The notes below the pieces were generated by a model. The model made no database searches, had not been told where the DNA came from, and saw only the letters and a program-made list of their open reading frames with translations. DNA of 64,000 nucleotides from Chloroflexota bacterium (GTDB lineage: Bacteria; Chloroflexota; Anaerolineae; Caldilineales; Caldilineaceae), in contig BOKO01000010.1 in the NCBI GenBank assembly GCA_016861025.1, forward strand, positions 118,928-182,927. Reading direction: 5' to 3'. The translations under genes were made by a program, and so were the position numbers. Below are positions 29,240-38,594 of the stretch, one piece after another. How positions within the stretch are numbered: the first letter of the stretch is position 1; every line of letters starts with the position of its first letter.

Positions 29240-29343
29240 TTGCCGAAAGCGGTCAGACGCTCGGCGTCGGGCAGCAGCACGCCCTGCGCGTTGCGGGCGT
29301 CGGTCATGGTGCGGAATTTGACTATCAGAAAGGGTTTGCCGTC
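29240..29343 (-). pseudogene. Internal fragment of a sugar transferase gene
   Basis: About 100 bp matching 26015-26117 of the intact sugar transferase, reading GKPFLIVKFRTMTDARNAQG then PDAERLTAFGKS on the minus strand. Sequence on both sides is unrelated; one side carries the perfect inverted repeat GCCGAATTC-TC-GAATTCGGC (29351-29370). With 25055-25156 this makes at least two dead pieces of the gene in the region. Confidence 0.78.
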
Positions 29344-29442
29344 CATCACAGCCGAATTCTCGAATTCGGCTCGGACATCACCAACATGCGCACACGCTGC
29401 TGCCCAACATCGTCAGGAGGAACTGTCTATCGACTCACCGTC

Positions 29443-30150
29443 TCAAGACAATCTCGGATACACTGCCGCCCACGATTCAACAGGCTCTGTAGGCATTTCT
29501 AATTGTCGTTGAGGGGCAAATATAGTTATCGTTGACAGCTGCAGACTCAACCATTCGCCGTCCAGGCAGACCTGGGTATTCTTGGCAGTGCGGCAGACGT
29601 AGTCCCAGCCAAGGTCGTTCACATAACTCTGCAACTCGACGCTGTCAAACTCACCGTCACCCAGCAAGATGACGGAAGTAGCTGCTGGCAACAGACTTTA
29701 CACTTTGCTCAGCAACTCGATATGCATGGTGGCCGGAAAGTGCCCTTTCTGACCCTGCTTGACCAACCACAGCAGCGGAATGACCCGTTGCTGGTAGATG
29801 AGGCTGACCATCAAGGCGATGCAGTTGCGGCCAACCTCGCTACCGTCAATGGTCAAGACCAACGTCTGGGGCGCCAGCCCAGCCAGCAGTTGTTGGACAA
29901 ACGGCAGCATATGCACTTCGTAGCTGACATGCTCGTTCTGATACCAACGACTCAACTGCTTTTCACGGCTTGTCACTTTGGCACTGGTCGGCGTTTTCTT
30001 CGCAACCGTACGCAGATGCGTGCTGCCACTCGCCACGATCCCATTGATGAACATCGCCAGTACTTCCAGACTTTGCGTCAGCCGCCCCGACTGCGGCTTC
30101 GGATAGCCTTGATGTAACGCAGCTTTGATGGCACGATAGCGGGTAAGGTT
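29443..30150 (-). pseudogene. IS4-like transposase remnant with internal stop
   Basis: The minus strand reads KAALHQGYPKPQSGRLTQSL, AMFINGIVASGSTHLRTVA and LVLTIDGSEVGRNC (first Asp). A TAA at 29698-29700 then interrupts the frame, which continues in register as LLPAATSVILLGDGEFDS (second Asp) and DYVCRTAKNTQV. The part with the third acidic residue is missing and no clean start is visible. It is unrelated to the intact IS nearby. Confidence 0.8.
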
Positions 30151-30265
30151 GTCGCTCGTGGTTTGATCCTTTCTTGGTCGAAAAGATAGCTTACCAGAGC
30201 GCCAACCTTATCTCTAATCTACCAATTTTATCGAACACATTTTCTGTACGGTAGTGAAATTGCGT

Positions 30266-31480
30266 TTATGTTCCTGCAATCGACTCCATCAATGAAATCA
30301 ACCGATCTGTCACGATTTCTTCTGTGTATTCTTGAAGATAGGCGTTGCGACCGTTCGTCCCCAGCCTTGCCAGTAGTTCTGGCTGAGTCGCAAGACTGGC
30401 AATCGCTTGCGCCAATAGATGCGGGGAATCTGGTTCACATCCAAACCCGCACGCATGCCGTTCAACCAGTGCTCTGGGTGCCCCCTCACTTGCTACGAGC
30501 ATCGGGCGTCCACAAGCCATATATGCCAACATTCGTGAAGGCAAAGAGACTGCCCCAAGGGGAGATCGCCGCATGTGAACCACCAACAGATCGGCTGCCG
30601 CAAGCAGTTCCGGCATCTCCGTATGCGGCTTATGTCCCAGAAAGGTGACATTCGTTAGCGCCAATTCATCCTGGAGCCTGCGCATTCGTTCATATTCTGG
30701 ACCGGTTCCCACCAAAACAAAATGAATATCACGTTTATATCCTAGCAGTTTGGCAGCGTGCAGAAGATACTCCACGCCATGTGTCGATCCCATGTTGCCT
30801 GCATACATCGCCAAAAAGACGCCTGACGGTAAGCCATATCGTTCGCGCACACCATCGGCGCTACGTGGATAGTAAACCGTGTCGTCAGCCCAATTCGGAA
30901 CCACGTGCGTCTTTTTGCGCGGCACGCCTTGCGCCACAAGAATATCCTGAAATTCTGGAGAAATGACCGTAATTGCAGCAGCGCGCTGATATACCAGCAT
31001 CGCAAGATAACGCATTGCACGATAGAGCACCCCGGCGGAGATAGCACCAGCCGCCACACCGGCGTCTGGCCAGATGTCCTGGACGTCATATAAGAATGGC
31101 TTGTGTCGTAACTGTGAGATGATCCACGCTGGCAAGCCGATGGTCAATGGCGGATGATAGACATAGAGCAGATCAAAGTCACCAAGTGTTGGTGCGCCAT
31201 AGAGCGCAGACAACGCAAAGGAGCCATAATTCACCAGCCGCTTCCACGTGACATTGCCGTGATAGGGCCATACATAGGTGCGAATCAGCGGCACGGTCAT
31301 GTGCCGATCGCGTTGATAAAACGTCGCACGATAGCCAGGATAGTACACGCCGTGAGGATGATTCGGAATCGCGGTCAAAACAGTGACCTGATGACCTGCC
31401 TCAACCAGTCTGCGTGTCAGCGATGTCAACTTCACCATAGGTTCGGGGGCATAGTACTGTGTTAGAACCGCTATCTTCAT
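30266..31480 (-). CDS. Glycosyltransferase family 4 (WbuB-like)
   Basis: 404 residues with the GT-B fold typical of GT4. The N-terminal half is IAVLTQYYAPEPMVKLTSL. The donor half has AMYAGNMGSTHGVEYLLHAA, HFVLVGTGPEYERMRRL, ADLLVVHMRRSPLGAVSLPS and a YMACGRPMLV segment, the usual EX7E-type region. It resembles WbuB enzymes that add FucNAc-type residues, but acceptor and donor are not determinable. It is the last gene of the long polysaccharide operon, overlapping the epimerase gene by 4 nt. Confidence 0.87.
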   Translation of the reverse strand: MKIAVLTQYYAPEPMVKLTSLTRRLVEAGHQVTVLTAIPNHPHGVYYPGYRATFYQRDRHMTVPLIRTYVWPYHGNVTWKRLVNYGSFALSALYGAPTLGDFDLLYVYHPPLTIGLPAWIISQLRHKPFLYDVQDIWPDAGVAAGAISAGVLYRAMRYLAMLVYQRAAAITVISPEFQDILVAQGVPRKKTHVVPNWADDTVYYPRSADGVRERYGLPSGVFLAMYAGNMGSTHGVEYLLHAAKLLGYKRDIHFVLVGTGPEYERMRRLQDELALTNVTFLGHKPHTEMPELLAAADLLVVHMRRSPLGAVSLPSRMLAYMACGRPMLVASEGAPRALVERHACGFGCEPDSPHLLAQAIASLATQPELLARLGTNGRNAYLQEYTEEIVTDRLISLMESIAGT

Positions 31481-32529
31481 TGCATCCGATTCTCTTCCGC
31501 TGCGACCATTTCGCTGATGATGTGGGGCAGGCTGTGCTCAATTCTCCACTGTGGGAAGTGCGCCCGCAACTTTCGGAGGTCGGATATGTAACAGATATGG
31601 TCACCGATGCGATTCTGCTCCTGATAGGTATATTGCACGCGATACCCGCTAAGTTCTTCGATCAATGCAATACACTCCAACACCGACGCTGCATTCTCAC
31701 GGCCACCACCTAAATTATAGACCTCGCCAGGGCGCGGATTGTTGGCAAACGCTTCAAATGCTTGAATGACATCATAACTGTGGATCTGATCGCGCACCTG
31801 CTTACCCTTGTAGCCGAAAATGGTGTATGGTTTTCCGGTCACCGCCACATGCACAAGATAGGAGAGAAAACCGTGCAGTTCCACACCAGAGTGGGAAGGG
31901 CCGGTCAGACAGCCACCACGAAAGACACCCACATTCATCCCAAAGTAGCGTCCATATTCCTGCGCCATGACATCGGCGGCGGTCTTAGAGGCGCCAAACA
32001 GCGAGTGCAGACAGCGGTCGATTCGGCATTCTTCACTGACGCCGTGGTAATCCTCTGGGCATGCATAGTCATAGCGGGTGTCGGTCTCGACCAGCGGAAT
32101 CTCGTTTGGTGCATCCCCATATACCTTATTGGTGCTCATGAAGACGAAGACTGCTTCTGGATTGACCTGGCGAGTGGCCTCCAGCAGATTGACCGTGCCA
32201 ACGGCGTTGACGTCAAAATCGACCAACGGGATATCTTTGGCTTTGTCGTGTGAGGGCTGCGCCGCACAGTGAATGACCATGTCGGGACGGTGCTTACGAA
32301 AGAGGTTGAACACGCCCGTACGGTCACGAATATCCAGACCCACATGCTGGAAGTTGCGAGTTGCCTGCTGCAGACGCGCCAGGTTCCAGGTAGTGTCGCC
32401 TTTAGGCCCGAAAAACTCACGGCGCATGTTGTTGTCGACGCCAATGACCCGGTACCCCTGGTTGTCGTAGTATTGCACCGCTTCGGAACCAATCAAACCG
32501 CTGCTACCGGTGATAATGACTGTTTTCAT
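31477..32529 (-). CDS. NAD-dependent sugar epimerase, CDP-paratose 2-epimerase-like
   Basis: 350 residues of the extended SDR family. VIITGSSGLIGSEAVQYY is the NAD site and FMSTNKVYGDAPNEIPLVE carries the catalytic Ser/Thr region. The insertion YDYACPEDYHGVSEECRIDR resembles CDP-tyvelose/paratose epimerase relatives. The YxxxK site reads LFGASKTAADV, with Phe in place of Tyr. The frame opens at 32568, but the ATG at 32529 places the Rossmann glycine motif correctly. Confidence 0.82.
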   Translation of the reverse strand: MKTVIITGSSGLIGSEAVQYYDNQGYRVIGVDNNMRREFFGPKGDTTWNLARLQQATRNFQHVGLDIRDRTGVFNLFRKHRPDMVIHCAAQPSHDKAKDIPLVDFDVNAVGTVNLLEATRQVNPEAVFVFMSTNKVYGDAPNEIPLVETDTRYDYACPEDYHGVSEECRIDRCLHSLFGASKTAADVMAQEYGRYFGMNVGVFRGGCLTGPSHSGVELHGFLSYLVHVAVTGKPYTIFGYKGKQVRDQIHSYDVIQAFEAFANNPRPGEVYNLGGGRENAASVLECIALIEELSGYRVQYTYQEQNRIGDHICYISDLRKLRAHFPQWRIEHSLPHIISEMVAAEENRMQ

Positions 32530-32564
32530 TTTGGCACTGGAATCCTTTGCTAGACACGATGGCA

Positions 32565-33683
32565 TCAAGCTAAAACTTTGTGGTAGACAGCCAACGTTTC
32601 TTTAGCTGTCTTCTCCCAAGAGAATCTCTTTAGATTCTCTTGACCTTCCTGATAGAGTCGTGCCCTAAGTTCTGAGTCTACAATACACCTGAAAATTATT
32701 TCTGCCATTGAATCTACGGACAGAGGATCAAAAAACGCAGCCCCAGCCCCAGCGACTTCTGGCAGTGAACCTGCAGTTGAACATGCAACAACTGTTCCCG
32801 CTTGCTGTGCTTCTAGAACGGGTAAACCAAAACCTTCATATAGGGTCGGCATGACAAACAAATCGGCATGCCTCAATAACGGTCCGATGTGGTCACTTGG
32901 CACATATCCCGTCGTAACAACTCTTGACAGCAATCCCGGAGTCTTCTCCAGGACATCCACATTGTAATCTGGCGGCAAATGCCCGATCAAGACGAGTTGA
33001 TGGTCAATTTTCCCAGCAATCTGCGCAAAAGCCTGAAGCAACCGTGGGATGTTTTTGTGAATTGCGCCACCGCCAAACGCCACGATGTATGAACGCTCAA
33101 TATTGTAACAGCTTTGGATATTGCAGGAATCTAGATCGTTCAATGTCTTTAGTATTCCTAACTGAGGTGCTAGACGGGTTACAACGATCTTGTTTTGTGG
33201 AAGTCCCAAAAGTTTGATGATCTGTTGTCGAGAAAAATCCGAAATGGTAATCACGGACGATGCGCGTTTTGCCGCTATTGTGGAGAATATGCGGAGTGGA
33301 AAACGACGCCTGGCGGGAATTGAGGATGCCAGATCGATGTAGTTCGTATCGGGGATCGTCACAACTGCCGGGCAAGGACTCATAATCGGACCTACATAGC
33401 CGAGTGAATGCACTAAATCAACATGATGTTCACGAAGCATAAATGGCAATCTGAACTGCTCGAATGCATAACGCTGGCGACGATTAGAACCATCAACCGG
33501 GCAGATCACTCGAACAAAACTTCCACCAGGGATCGGCCACTGATCGGCAGTACGATTGACAAACACAACAAATTCATGTCCACTATCTAGCAATGCCAAT
33601 CCATGGAGCAAGCCCCTCGCATACGTTTCTGTCCCACCGACAATGCCAGGGAGAAGATAGAGTAAGTTGATACCAACACGCAT
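32565..33683 (-). CDS. Glycosyltransferase family 4 protein
   Basis: 372 residues from the ATG at 33683 (MRVGINLLYLLPGIVGGTET). GT4 features are YIVAFGGGAIHKNIPRLLQA, HQLVLIGHLPPDYN, YVPSDHIGPLLRHADLFVMP and TLYEGFGLPVLEAQQAGTVV (the E-x7-E site). Similar to mannosyl- or rhamnosyl-transferases of O-antigen loci; the sugar is unknown. The upstream extension to 33773 overlaps the preceding gene and has no family similarity. Confidence 0.87.
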   Translation of the reverse strand: MRVGINLLYLLPGIVGGTETYARGLLHGLALLDSGHEFVVFVNRTADQWPIPGGSFVRVICPVDGSNRRQRYAFEQFRLPFMLREHHVDLVHSLGYVGPIMSPCPAVVTIPDTNYIDLASSIPARRRFPLRIFSTIAAKRASSVITISDFSRQQIIKLLGLPQNKIVVTRLAPQLGILKTLNDLDSCNIQSCYNIERSYIVAFGGGAIHKNIPRLLQAFAQIAGKIDHQLVLIGHLPPDYNVDVLEKTPGLLSRVVTTGYVPSDHIGPLLRHADLFVMPTLYEGFGLPVLEAQQAGTVVACSTAGSLPEVAGAGAAFFDPLSVDSMAEIIFRCIVDSELRARLYQEGQENLKRFSWEKTAKETLAVYHKVLA

Positions 33684-33702
33684 GAAAGGGTTTCCGTCTT
33701 GA

Positions 33703-34653
33703 CTATGGGTGGAAGGCCAAGTACGCAGAACAAAGTGCAATTTCCTGGGTTTGCCCCAGACACTCATCGTCAAAGGATACCCTAGGTGTCACAGATGACG
33801 TCTGCACCGGCATATGCCAGGCTAGTTCAATGTTGAACGCGTCGGACACCTCATAACGCGGTGCAATTTCACCCAGGTAGTCGCCAGTTTCACCCCAAAA
33901 AACCATGCGCGGCAAAATACAGCTTCCTGCATTTTTTAGAGTGGAGCCTGTCAAACGATATGTAACTTCCGAACCAGTCGCTGATATCGTAGGATACTCA
34001 ATATAATTATCTGTGCCTGCAGGATTTATTCTCCCAGCAACCAGCGGGACGCGGTTTGTGATGTTTACGTTGAAAACAACTGTCGGATTTAGGATATCCA
34101 CTGCTTGACCCTGCACATCGCTTGCAAGCATTTCCCCCACACACCACAAACACCATGCGGCATCAGGTGGACAGATATGAGGCGCCGACAGCGCGGCCGC
34201 TTGCTCCCCTCTTTCGAAGGATCGGGAAAGAGCGATCTGCTGGATCAACCACTTAGTGCTATCAGCTTCCTGTAACAGCGCCCATGCACCGTTCTCATCG
34301 CCGTTGCAAATCGTATGCCTCGCAAGCAGCGCACGATATTTTCGATTGTTTGAGTCAGCTAAGGTCATCCATGAAGGCAAACCCAAATACGCATTCAGCC
34401 CACGAAGCTCATTTGCCGAGCATTTTGCTTCTGGCGTTGCATGGGTTAATGTCCATTTCAGCAGATCTGTGCGCCACTCGTCGGCAATAGTCGACACACC
34501 GACGCCGTACCAGGTGGCGCCGATTCCCAACATGCGGTCTTGCGCCACTTCTGTCGATAGCATCAATATGTTACGCGATAAAGGGGCAAGAATGTCTGGA
34601 AGCGAGACGAATCCCACAATGGCAAAGAGAACTAACAAAAATCGAATACTCAT
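33703..34653 (-). CDS. Unknown anchored or secreted protein of the polysaccharide operon
   Basis: 316 residues, not recognised. The N-terminal hydrophobic stretch IRFLLVLFAIVGFVSLPDIL looks like a signal peptide or anchor, so most of the protein is probably outside the membrane. Residues about 60-175 are helical with TPR-like spacing (LKWTLTHATPEAKCS, YRALLARHTICNGDENGAWA). About 195-316 look beta-rich (VVFNVNITNRVPLVAGRI, YRLTGSTLKNAGSC), like a carbohydrate-binding or jelly-roll domain. Six or more cysteines suggest disulfides. It sits between two glycosyltransferase genes with gaps of 9 and 19 nt, so a role in glycan assembly or export is likely but not shown. Confidence 0.6.
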   Translation of the reverse strand: MSIRFLLVLFAIVGFVSLPDILAPLSRNILMLSTEVAQDRMLGIGATWYGVGVSTIADEWRTDLLKWTLTHATPEAKCSANELRGLNAYLGLPSWMTLADSNNRKYRALLARHTICNGDENGAWALLQEADSTKWLIQQIALSRSFERGEQAAALSAPHICPPDAAWCLWCVGEMLASDVQGQAVDILNPTVVFNVNITNRVPLVAGRINPAGTDNYIEYPTISATGSEVTYRLTGSTLKNAGSCILPRMVFWGETGDYLGEIAPRYEVSDAFNIELAWHMPVQTSSVTPRVSFDDECLGQTQEIALCSAYLAFHP

Positions 34654-34662
34654 TATTATACC

Positions 34663-35982
34663 TCATAGAGCTTCTTGATCATGATTAGCGCTGCGAATAC
34701 TCAGTGCCCGCTCAATCATGTCACGCCATTGGCGTCGATTCGCCTCGATACTGTACACATCTTTATAGATATTTTCCCCAATCTTGGCGATATTCGAGTA
34801 TTGACCTGTGCGGAGAACATCAACAATGCGGTTAACCAACTCAGACATCGTTACCGCATTGATAGCACCACGATCAGCAATTGTGTCAACACCTTCCATT
34901 TGCGGTAAGAGGCAGGCGAGACAGATACCAGAAGACAACACATTCACTACACGATTCTTGATGCCTGCGCCGCCAATATCTGGGATGACGAAGATTTTCG
35001 CCGTATGCATCTGTCCAGCCTCATTCTCAAGCCGAGGCGAGTAGTCCACAAGTTCCATACAGTCCCGACCAATAATCCGCTCTGCTGTGTCGTCAGGTAC
35101 TTTGCCAACCAGGATTATCCTTGCTCGGTTAAGATGTGTGGCGCCTCGAATTTGCCTTAGAAACTCGCGCGTGCCCTTTGCGCAGGCGGCGATGGTCAAA
35201 TCGCCCCAGATTAACAAATCATGCTCAGGATTACTATCATAAACAAGACCAGGGTTCAATAGATCGGCGTTCGGCACAACATGATATCGAGCCAACGGGT
35301 TAATGGCTTCCAGCCAGACCCGGTCACGTTGCGTGATGACATGCACCAGCAATGCGGATTGATAGTATCTCTGCTCGTACTGTCGGGCTGTACGATATTG
35401 TATGTACTTCCGGAGTCTGGAAGCGGATAGTGGATGCAGATGCCTAAAGTGGGACAGGAACATCTCAGACATACAGTCGTGTGGACTGATAATTGCATTT
35501 GTACCATATGCTTGCGCAAGAGGCGCCAGCACAATATCATCAAAGATCACTAGATTGTTCCGTTCTGACCAGTTCAATTCTTCCAACTTTGCCGCCAGTT
35601 TGTTTCGGTCGAATTCAGTCGTTAGTTGAAACTGGCCCCTTAGAAGCGCGCTTAGCCCGCTGGATCTTGGCTCAAGACGCAATGCGTGAATACGTACGCT
35701 TCGGTCGCCCCAAAATCGCTGTATCTCTACAAGTGTGCGCTCAGTCGATGATCCTGCGGTGAACGTGATCAGATCAACCTCGGTCATTGAGAGCAATGCA
35801 TCTAATCCACAGAGTGTCTTGGAGGTGATACCTGAGAATGGCGGGATAGGCGGACGCGCTGCCACCCAAATGATTCGCGGGAGTGTTGTTTCGGGGAGAA
35901 GGTGAGATGGTGATAGCGCGTTGCCTAGCGCCGATTGTGTGTTGCACTCAAAAGCCATCTCCGGTGCTTGCGGCTGTGTCAT
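34663..35982 (-). CDS. Glycosyltransferase (GT-B fold)
   Basis: 439 residues. The N-terminus has IIWVAARPPIPPFSGITSKT, the usual opening of GT4-like enzymes. Later come HDLLIWGDLTIAACAKGTRE, RARIILVGKVPDD and a reduced nucleotide-binding region IGGAGIKNRVVNVLSSGICL. The ATG at 35982 is chosen because it gives an ATGA overlap with the upstream gene and removes 19 unconvincing residues. Specificity unknown. Confidence 0.8.
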   Translation of the reverse strand: MTQPQAPEMAFECNTQSALGNALSPSHLLPETTLPRIIWVAARPPIPPFSGITSKTLCGLDALLSMTEVDLITFTAGSSTERTLVEIQRFWGDRSVRIHALRLEPRSSGLSALLRGQFQLTTEFDRNKLAAKLEELNWSERNNLVIFDDIVLAPLAQAYGTNAIISPHDCMSEMFLSHFRHLHPLSASRLRKYIQYRTARQYEQRYYQSALLVHVITQRDRVWLEAINPLARYHVVPNADLLNPGLVYDSNPEHDLLIWGDLTIAACAKGTREFLRQIRGATHLNRARIILVGKVPDDTAERIIGRDCMELVDYSPRLENEAGQMHTAKIFVIPDIGGAGIKNRVVNVLSSGICLACLLPQMEGVDTIADRGAINAVTMSELVNRIVDVLRTGQYSNIAKIGENIYKDVYSIEANRRQWRDMIERALSIRSANHDQEAL

Positions 35983-37175
35983 ATGTGATGGAGTTCCAAA
36001 CCAATTTGGTTTAGCATGGCTACGAGTCGCTGTTCCCATGAGAATAGCCTTACTGCGTTGCGCAGTTCCTCTCTTTGTTTAAGCGACATGGCAAGCGCGG
36101 AAACAATACCAGACTCAAACTCCGTCACTCCCATCGCCAGAAAAATGGGGAGGGATTCGCGCTCTAGCTCATGCCATCGAAGTGACACTACCGGCAAACG
36201 GCTAGCCAAATACTCATAGACTTTGATCGGTGACACGCCCTGAACCAGTTCAGTATCTTTGAAGGGAATAATACCGACGTCACTATGCGCCAGAATAGCC
36301 GGGACTCTACTATATTCAACTGCTCCCATGACATGAATGTTGCCAGGGACAGCGTCTGAATCTGGTTTCTGCCTGCTCCATTTGCCAAAGAGTAGGAAGT
36401 GATGTTCAGGCAGACGTGTCGCCAGTTCGATTATCAAGTCAAGGTCGAACCAATCTGCGATAGCACCAACATAAGTGATACGAGGGTGAGGAATGGTACG
36501 CAGTATTTCTGGTTCCTCTAAAATCGGTTGAGTGAAATGGTCAAAGTCAACACCATTCGGAGCTAGCTTGATCCGATCAAAAAAACCGGTATAGAGTGTT
36601 TGCACCTTCTCTGAACAGGCGAAGACTGCATCAGCAGCATCAAATGATTCTTTCATCAGTGGATGATAATTATCGTAGTCAACGCCAAAGCCTGAATAGT
36701 CATCAATGATCCGAATAAGCAACTTGGTATACGGCACCGCTCTGCGCAACAACCAGTCCTGGTTGCCGTTCAACCATAGAAGATCGACTTTGTCGATCTT
36801 GTGCTTGAGCAGAACAGATCGGATATTCGGCACATACAGACTTGGCGCAAAGCGGTCGAATGGCGGACGAAAGCGAATCTGCGTAGGCAATACGTGCGCC
36901 AGCGCATAGTTTGTGATATTAGGCTCAACCTGACGCCCATGCTCTTTCCAAAGTTCAAAATACTGTTGGTCAATGCCAGCTTCTGGCAAAAAGCGCCGCC
37001 AGAGGTTAAAGGTCGCAGAAAACAGAAGTACATTCCAACCATGCTGCGCAAAAACTCTTGCGTACTGGTGTCCCCCATATCTAGCCAACGCACCATACGG
37101 ATGGGGTTCAGAAATCAGTACAGTAGGGACTTTCTGTGACTGGGACAAGTTTGCTTCTCTCTGTTTTGTTGACAC
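35979..37175 (-). CDS. Glycosyltransferase (GT4/TuaH-like)
   Basis: 398 residues. The first half contains LISEPHPYGALARYGGHQYA and IRIIDDYSGF, with the membrane-sugar transferase pattern DAADAVFACSEKV. The second half has RITYVGAIADWFDLDLIIEL, HHFLLFGKWSRQKPDS, VGIIPFKDTELVQGVSPIKV and YEYLASRLPVVS. This resembles TuaH-type enzymes. It starts 63 nt after the polymerase gene, one of the largest gaps in the operon. Confidence 0.83.
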   Translation of the reverse strand: MSTKQREANLSQSQKVPTVLISEPHPYGALARYGGHQYARVFAQHGWNVLLFSATFNLWRRFLPEAGIDQQYFELWKEHGRQVEPNITNYALAHVLPTQIRFRPPFDRFAPSLYVPNIRSVLLKHKIDKVDLLWLNGNQDWLLRRAVPYTKLLIRIIDDYSGFGVDYDNYHPLMKESFDAADAVFACSEKVQTLYTGFFDRIKLAPNGVDFDHFTQPILEEPEILRTIPHPRITYVGAIADWFDLDLIIELATRLPEHHFLLFGKWSRQKPDSDAVPGNIHVMGAVEYSRVPAILAHSDVGIIPFKDTELVQGVSPIKVYEYLASRLPVVSLRWHELERESLPIFLAMGVTEFESGIVSALAMSLKQREELRNAVRLFSWEQRLVAMLNQIGLELHHI

Positions 37176-37238
37176 ATTTGACCAGGTTACAACGTCGAAT
37201 TCACCGCCAATTATCCGCTAACGACCACAAAGCCTGGT

Positions 37239-38594
37239 TTAACAAGCAGGGATTGACTTGGCAGAATCCGAGAATACGGACTTTTCCTGCATGATTCTTG
37301 ATTGCGGGGTCCGAAAAAATCCTTTGACGACAAATAGGAAAATCAAGACTAGGAAATTAGCCACGATTAACGCGAACCAAAGATTATAAAATGCCTGCCG
37401 CATCGCAAGGAATGACCATACGTAGGTCTGAGCCAAAAGTCCCCAGTAGCTTGGCGAAGTTGAATATAGTCGTTCTAGCCAAATTGTAACAAAACCATAC
37501 AGCAATGAAATGATCATCAAGCCAACAAACCCAAAGTAGAATAATGCTTCTCCAACCGGAGTAAAGAGCAGAATCGACGTAATCGTATTCATTGGCCGTC
37601 CTAAGAAATGTGATGTCATCTCAAGGTTGGCATCGACTGTAGACTTTTCAGGCCAAATCGCCCGCGGGATCGGGCCTGTACCCAGACGAAAGAGATAATC
37701 CAATCCCGTTTCAAGTGTCGCCGGTCGCGCCGAAGTGGCAAAGTCAACCCCTAGCCCACCATAGGCGAAATCGTTCTCCAGAGTGCGGCTGATGCGGGTC
37801 AACAACCCACTTTGCTGCGAGAACCCCGTACGTGCCGACAGCAAAAAATCTAACGCGACAAGTGATCCCAACCCAAGCAAGGATACGAAAAATATATGCA
37901 CTAATTTCAGCCGCCTTCGGCGCCCCTGCGTTCGTTTCAGTAACCATAATACAACCACGATGCCAACACCAATGAATATAGATGAACGAGCGCCGCTTGA
38001 ACTCACAAAGACGCCAAGGATATAGACCAGCAAACCAGAAAGTGTAATTTTCGGATGTCGGCGATATAGAACCCCAATCGATAGGTACCAAAAACCAATG
38101 AACTGCTGTTGGAGCCCATTCAATACAGCTGCCATACCAGTCGTGCTTCTAAGATTAAGTGTATCCATAACGACAGCAGCGCGACTGGCTACCCCACGGC
38201 CCGACCAGGTTGTTTCAACTGCCTCAGTGATAGAACGTCCGCTGGCAATCAGATTCATAAGTGGAAGAAGACAAAAAACACAAAACACAATGAATAACCC
38301 AATATATGCAATATGGTTGGCTGCAAACCACTCGCCAGCGAACGCTAAACGCCGCCCATCTATATGTACGGACCTTCCCAAAAGCTCGCCGATCAACAGG
38401 AACTGATAGAAAATCACCACATAGAGCGCACCTTCCATCACAGGCGTTGAGGGCATATACTGCAATCCCAACACCACGAAAAGCAGTGTCCCTGCTAGAT
38501 TTGCGGTGCTGACTGATAATACTCGCCATGGCAAAACTAGCGACCATGCTATGCGCAACAATACCAATACAGATGCAACAATGATGAACGTCAT
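37239..38594 (-). CDS. O-antigen polymerase-like membrane protein (Wzy)
   Basis: 451 residues, about ten to twelve hydrophobic helices. The central cytoplasmic or periplasmic loop has LLKRTQGRRRRLKLVHIF, and another long loop contains RISRTLENDFAYGGLGVDFA and GTGPIPRAIWPEKSTVD, a pattern seen in EpsG/Wzy-type polymerases. It would polymerise lipid-linked repeat units outside the membrane. It overlaps the start of the lyase gene's end by 4 nt and lies next to the flippase and lyase genes. Confidence 0.78.
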   Translation of the reverse strand: MTFIIVASVLVLLRIAWSLVLPWRVLSVSTANLAGTLLFVVLGLQYMPSTPVMEGALYVVIFYQFLLIGELLGRSVHIDGRRLAFAGEWFAANHIAYIGLFIVFCVFCLLPLMNLIASGRSITEAVETTWSGRGVASRAAVVMDTLNLRSTTGMAAVLNGLQQQFIGFWYLSIGVLYRRHPKITLSGLLVYILGVFVSSSGARSSIFIGVGIVVVLWLLKRTQGRRRRLKLVHIFFVSLLGLGSLVALDFLLSARTGFSQQSGLLTRISRTLENDFAYGGLGVDFATSARPATLETGLDYLFRLGTGPIPRAIWPEKSTVDANLEMTSHFLGRPMNTITSILLFTPVGEALFYFGFVGLMIISLLYGFVTIWLERLYSTSPSYWGLLAQTYVWSFLAMRQAFYNLWFALIVANFLVLIFLFVVKGFFRTPQSRIMQEKSVFSDSAKSIPAC

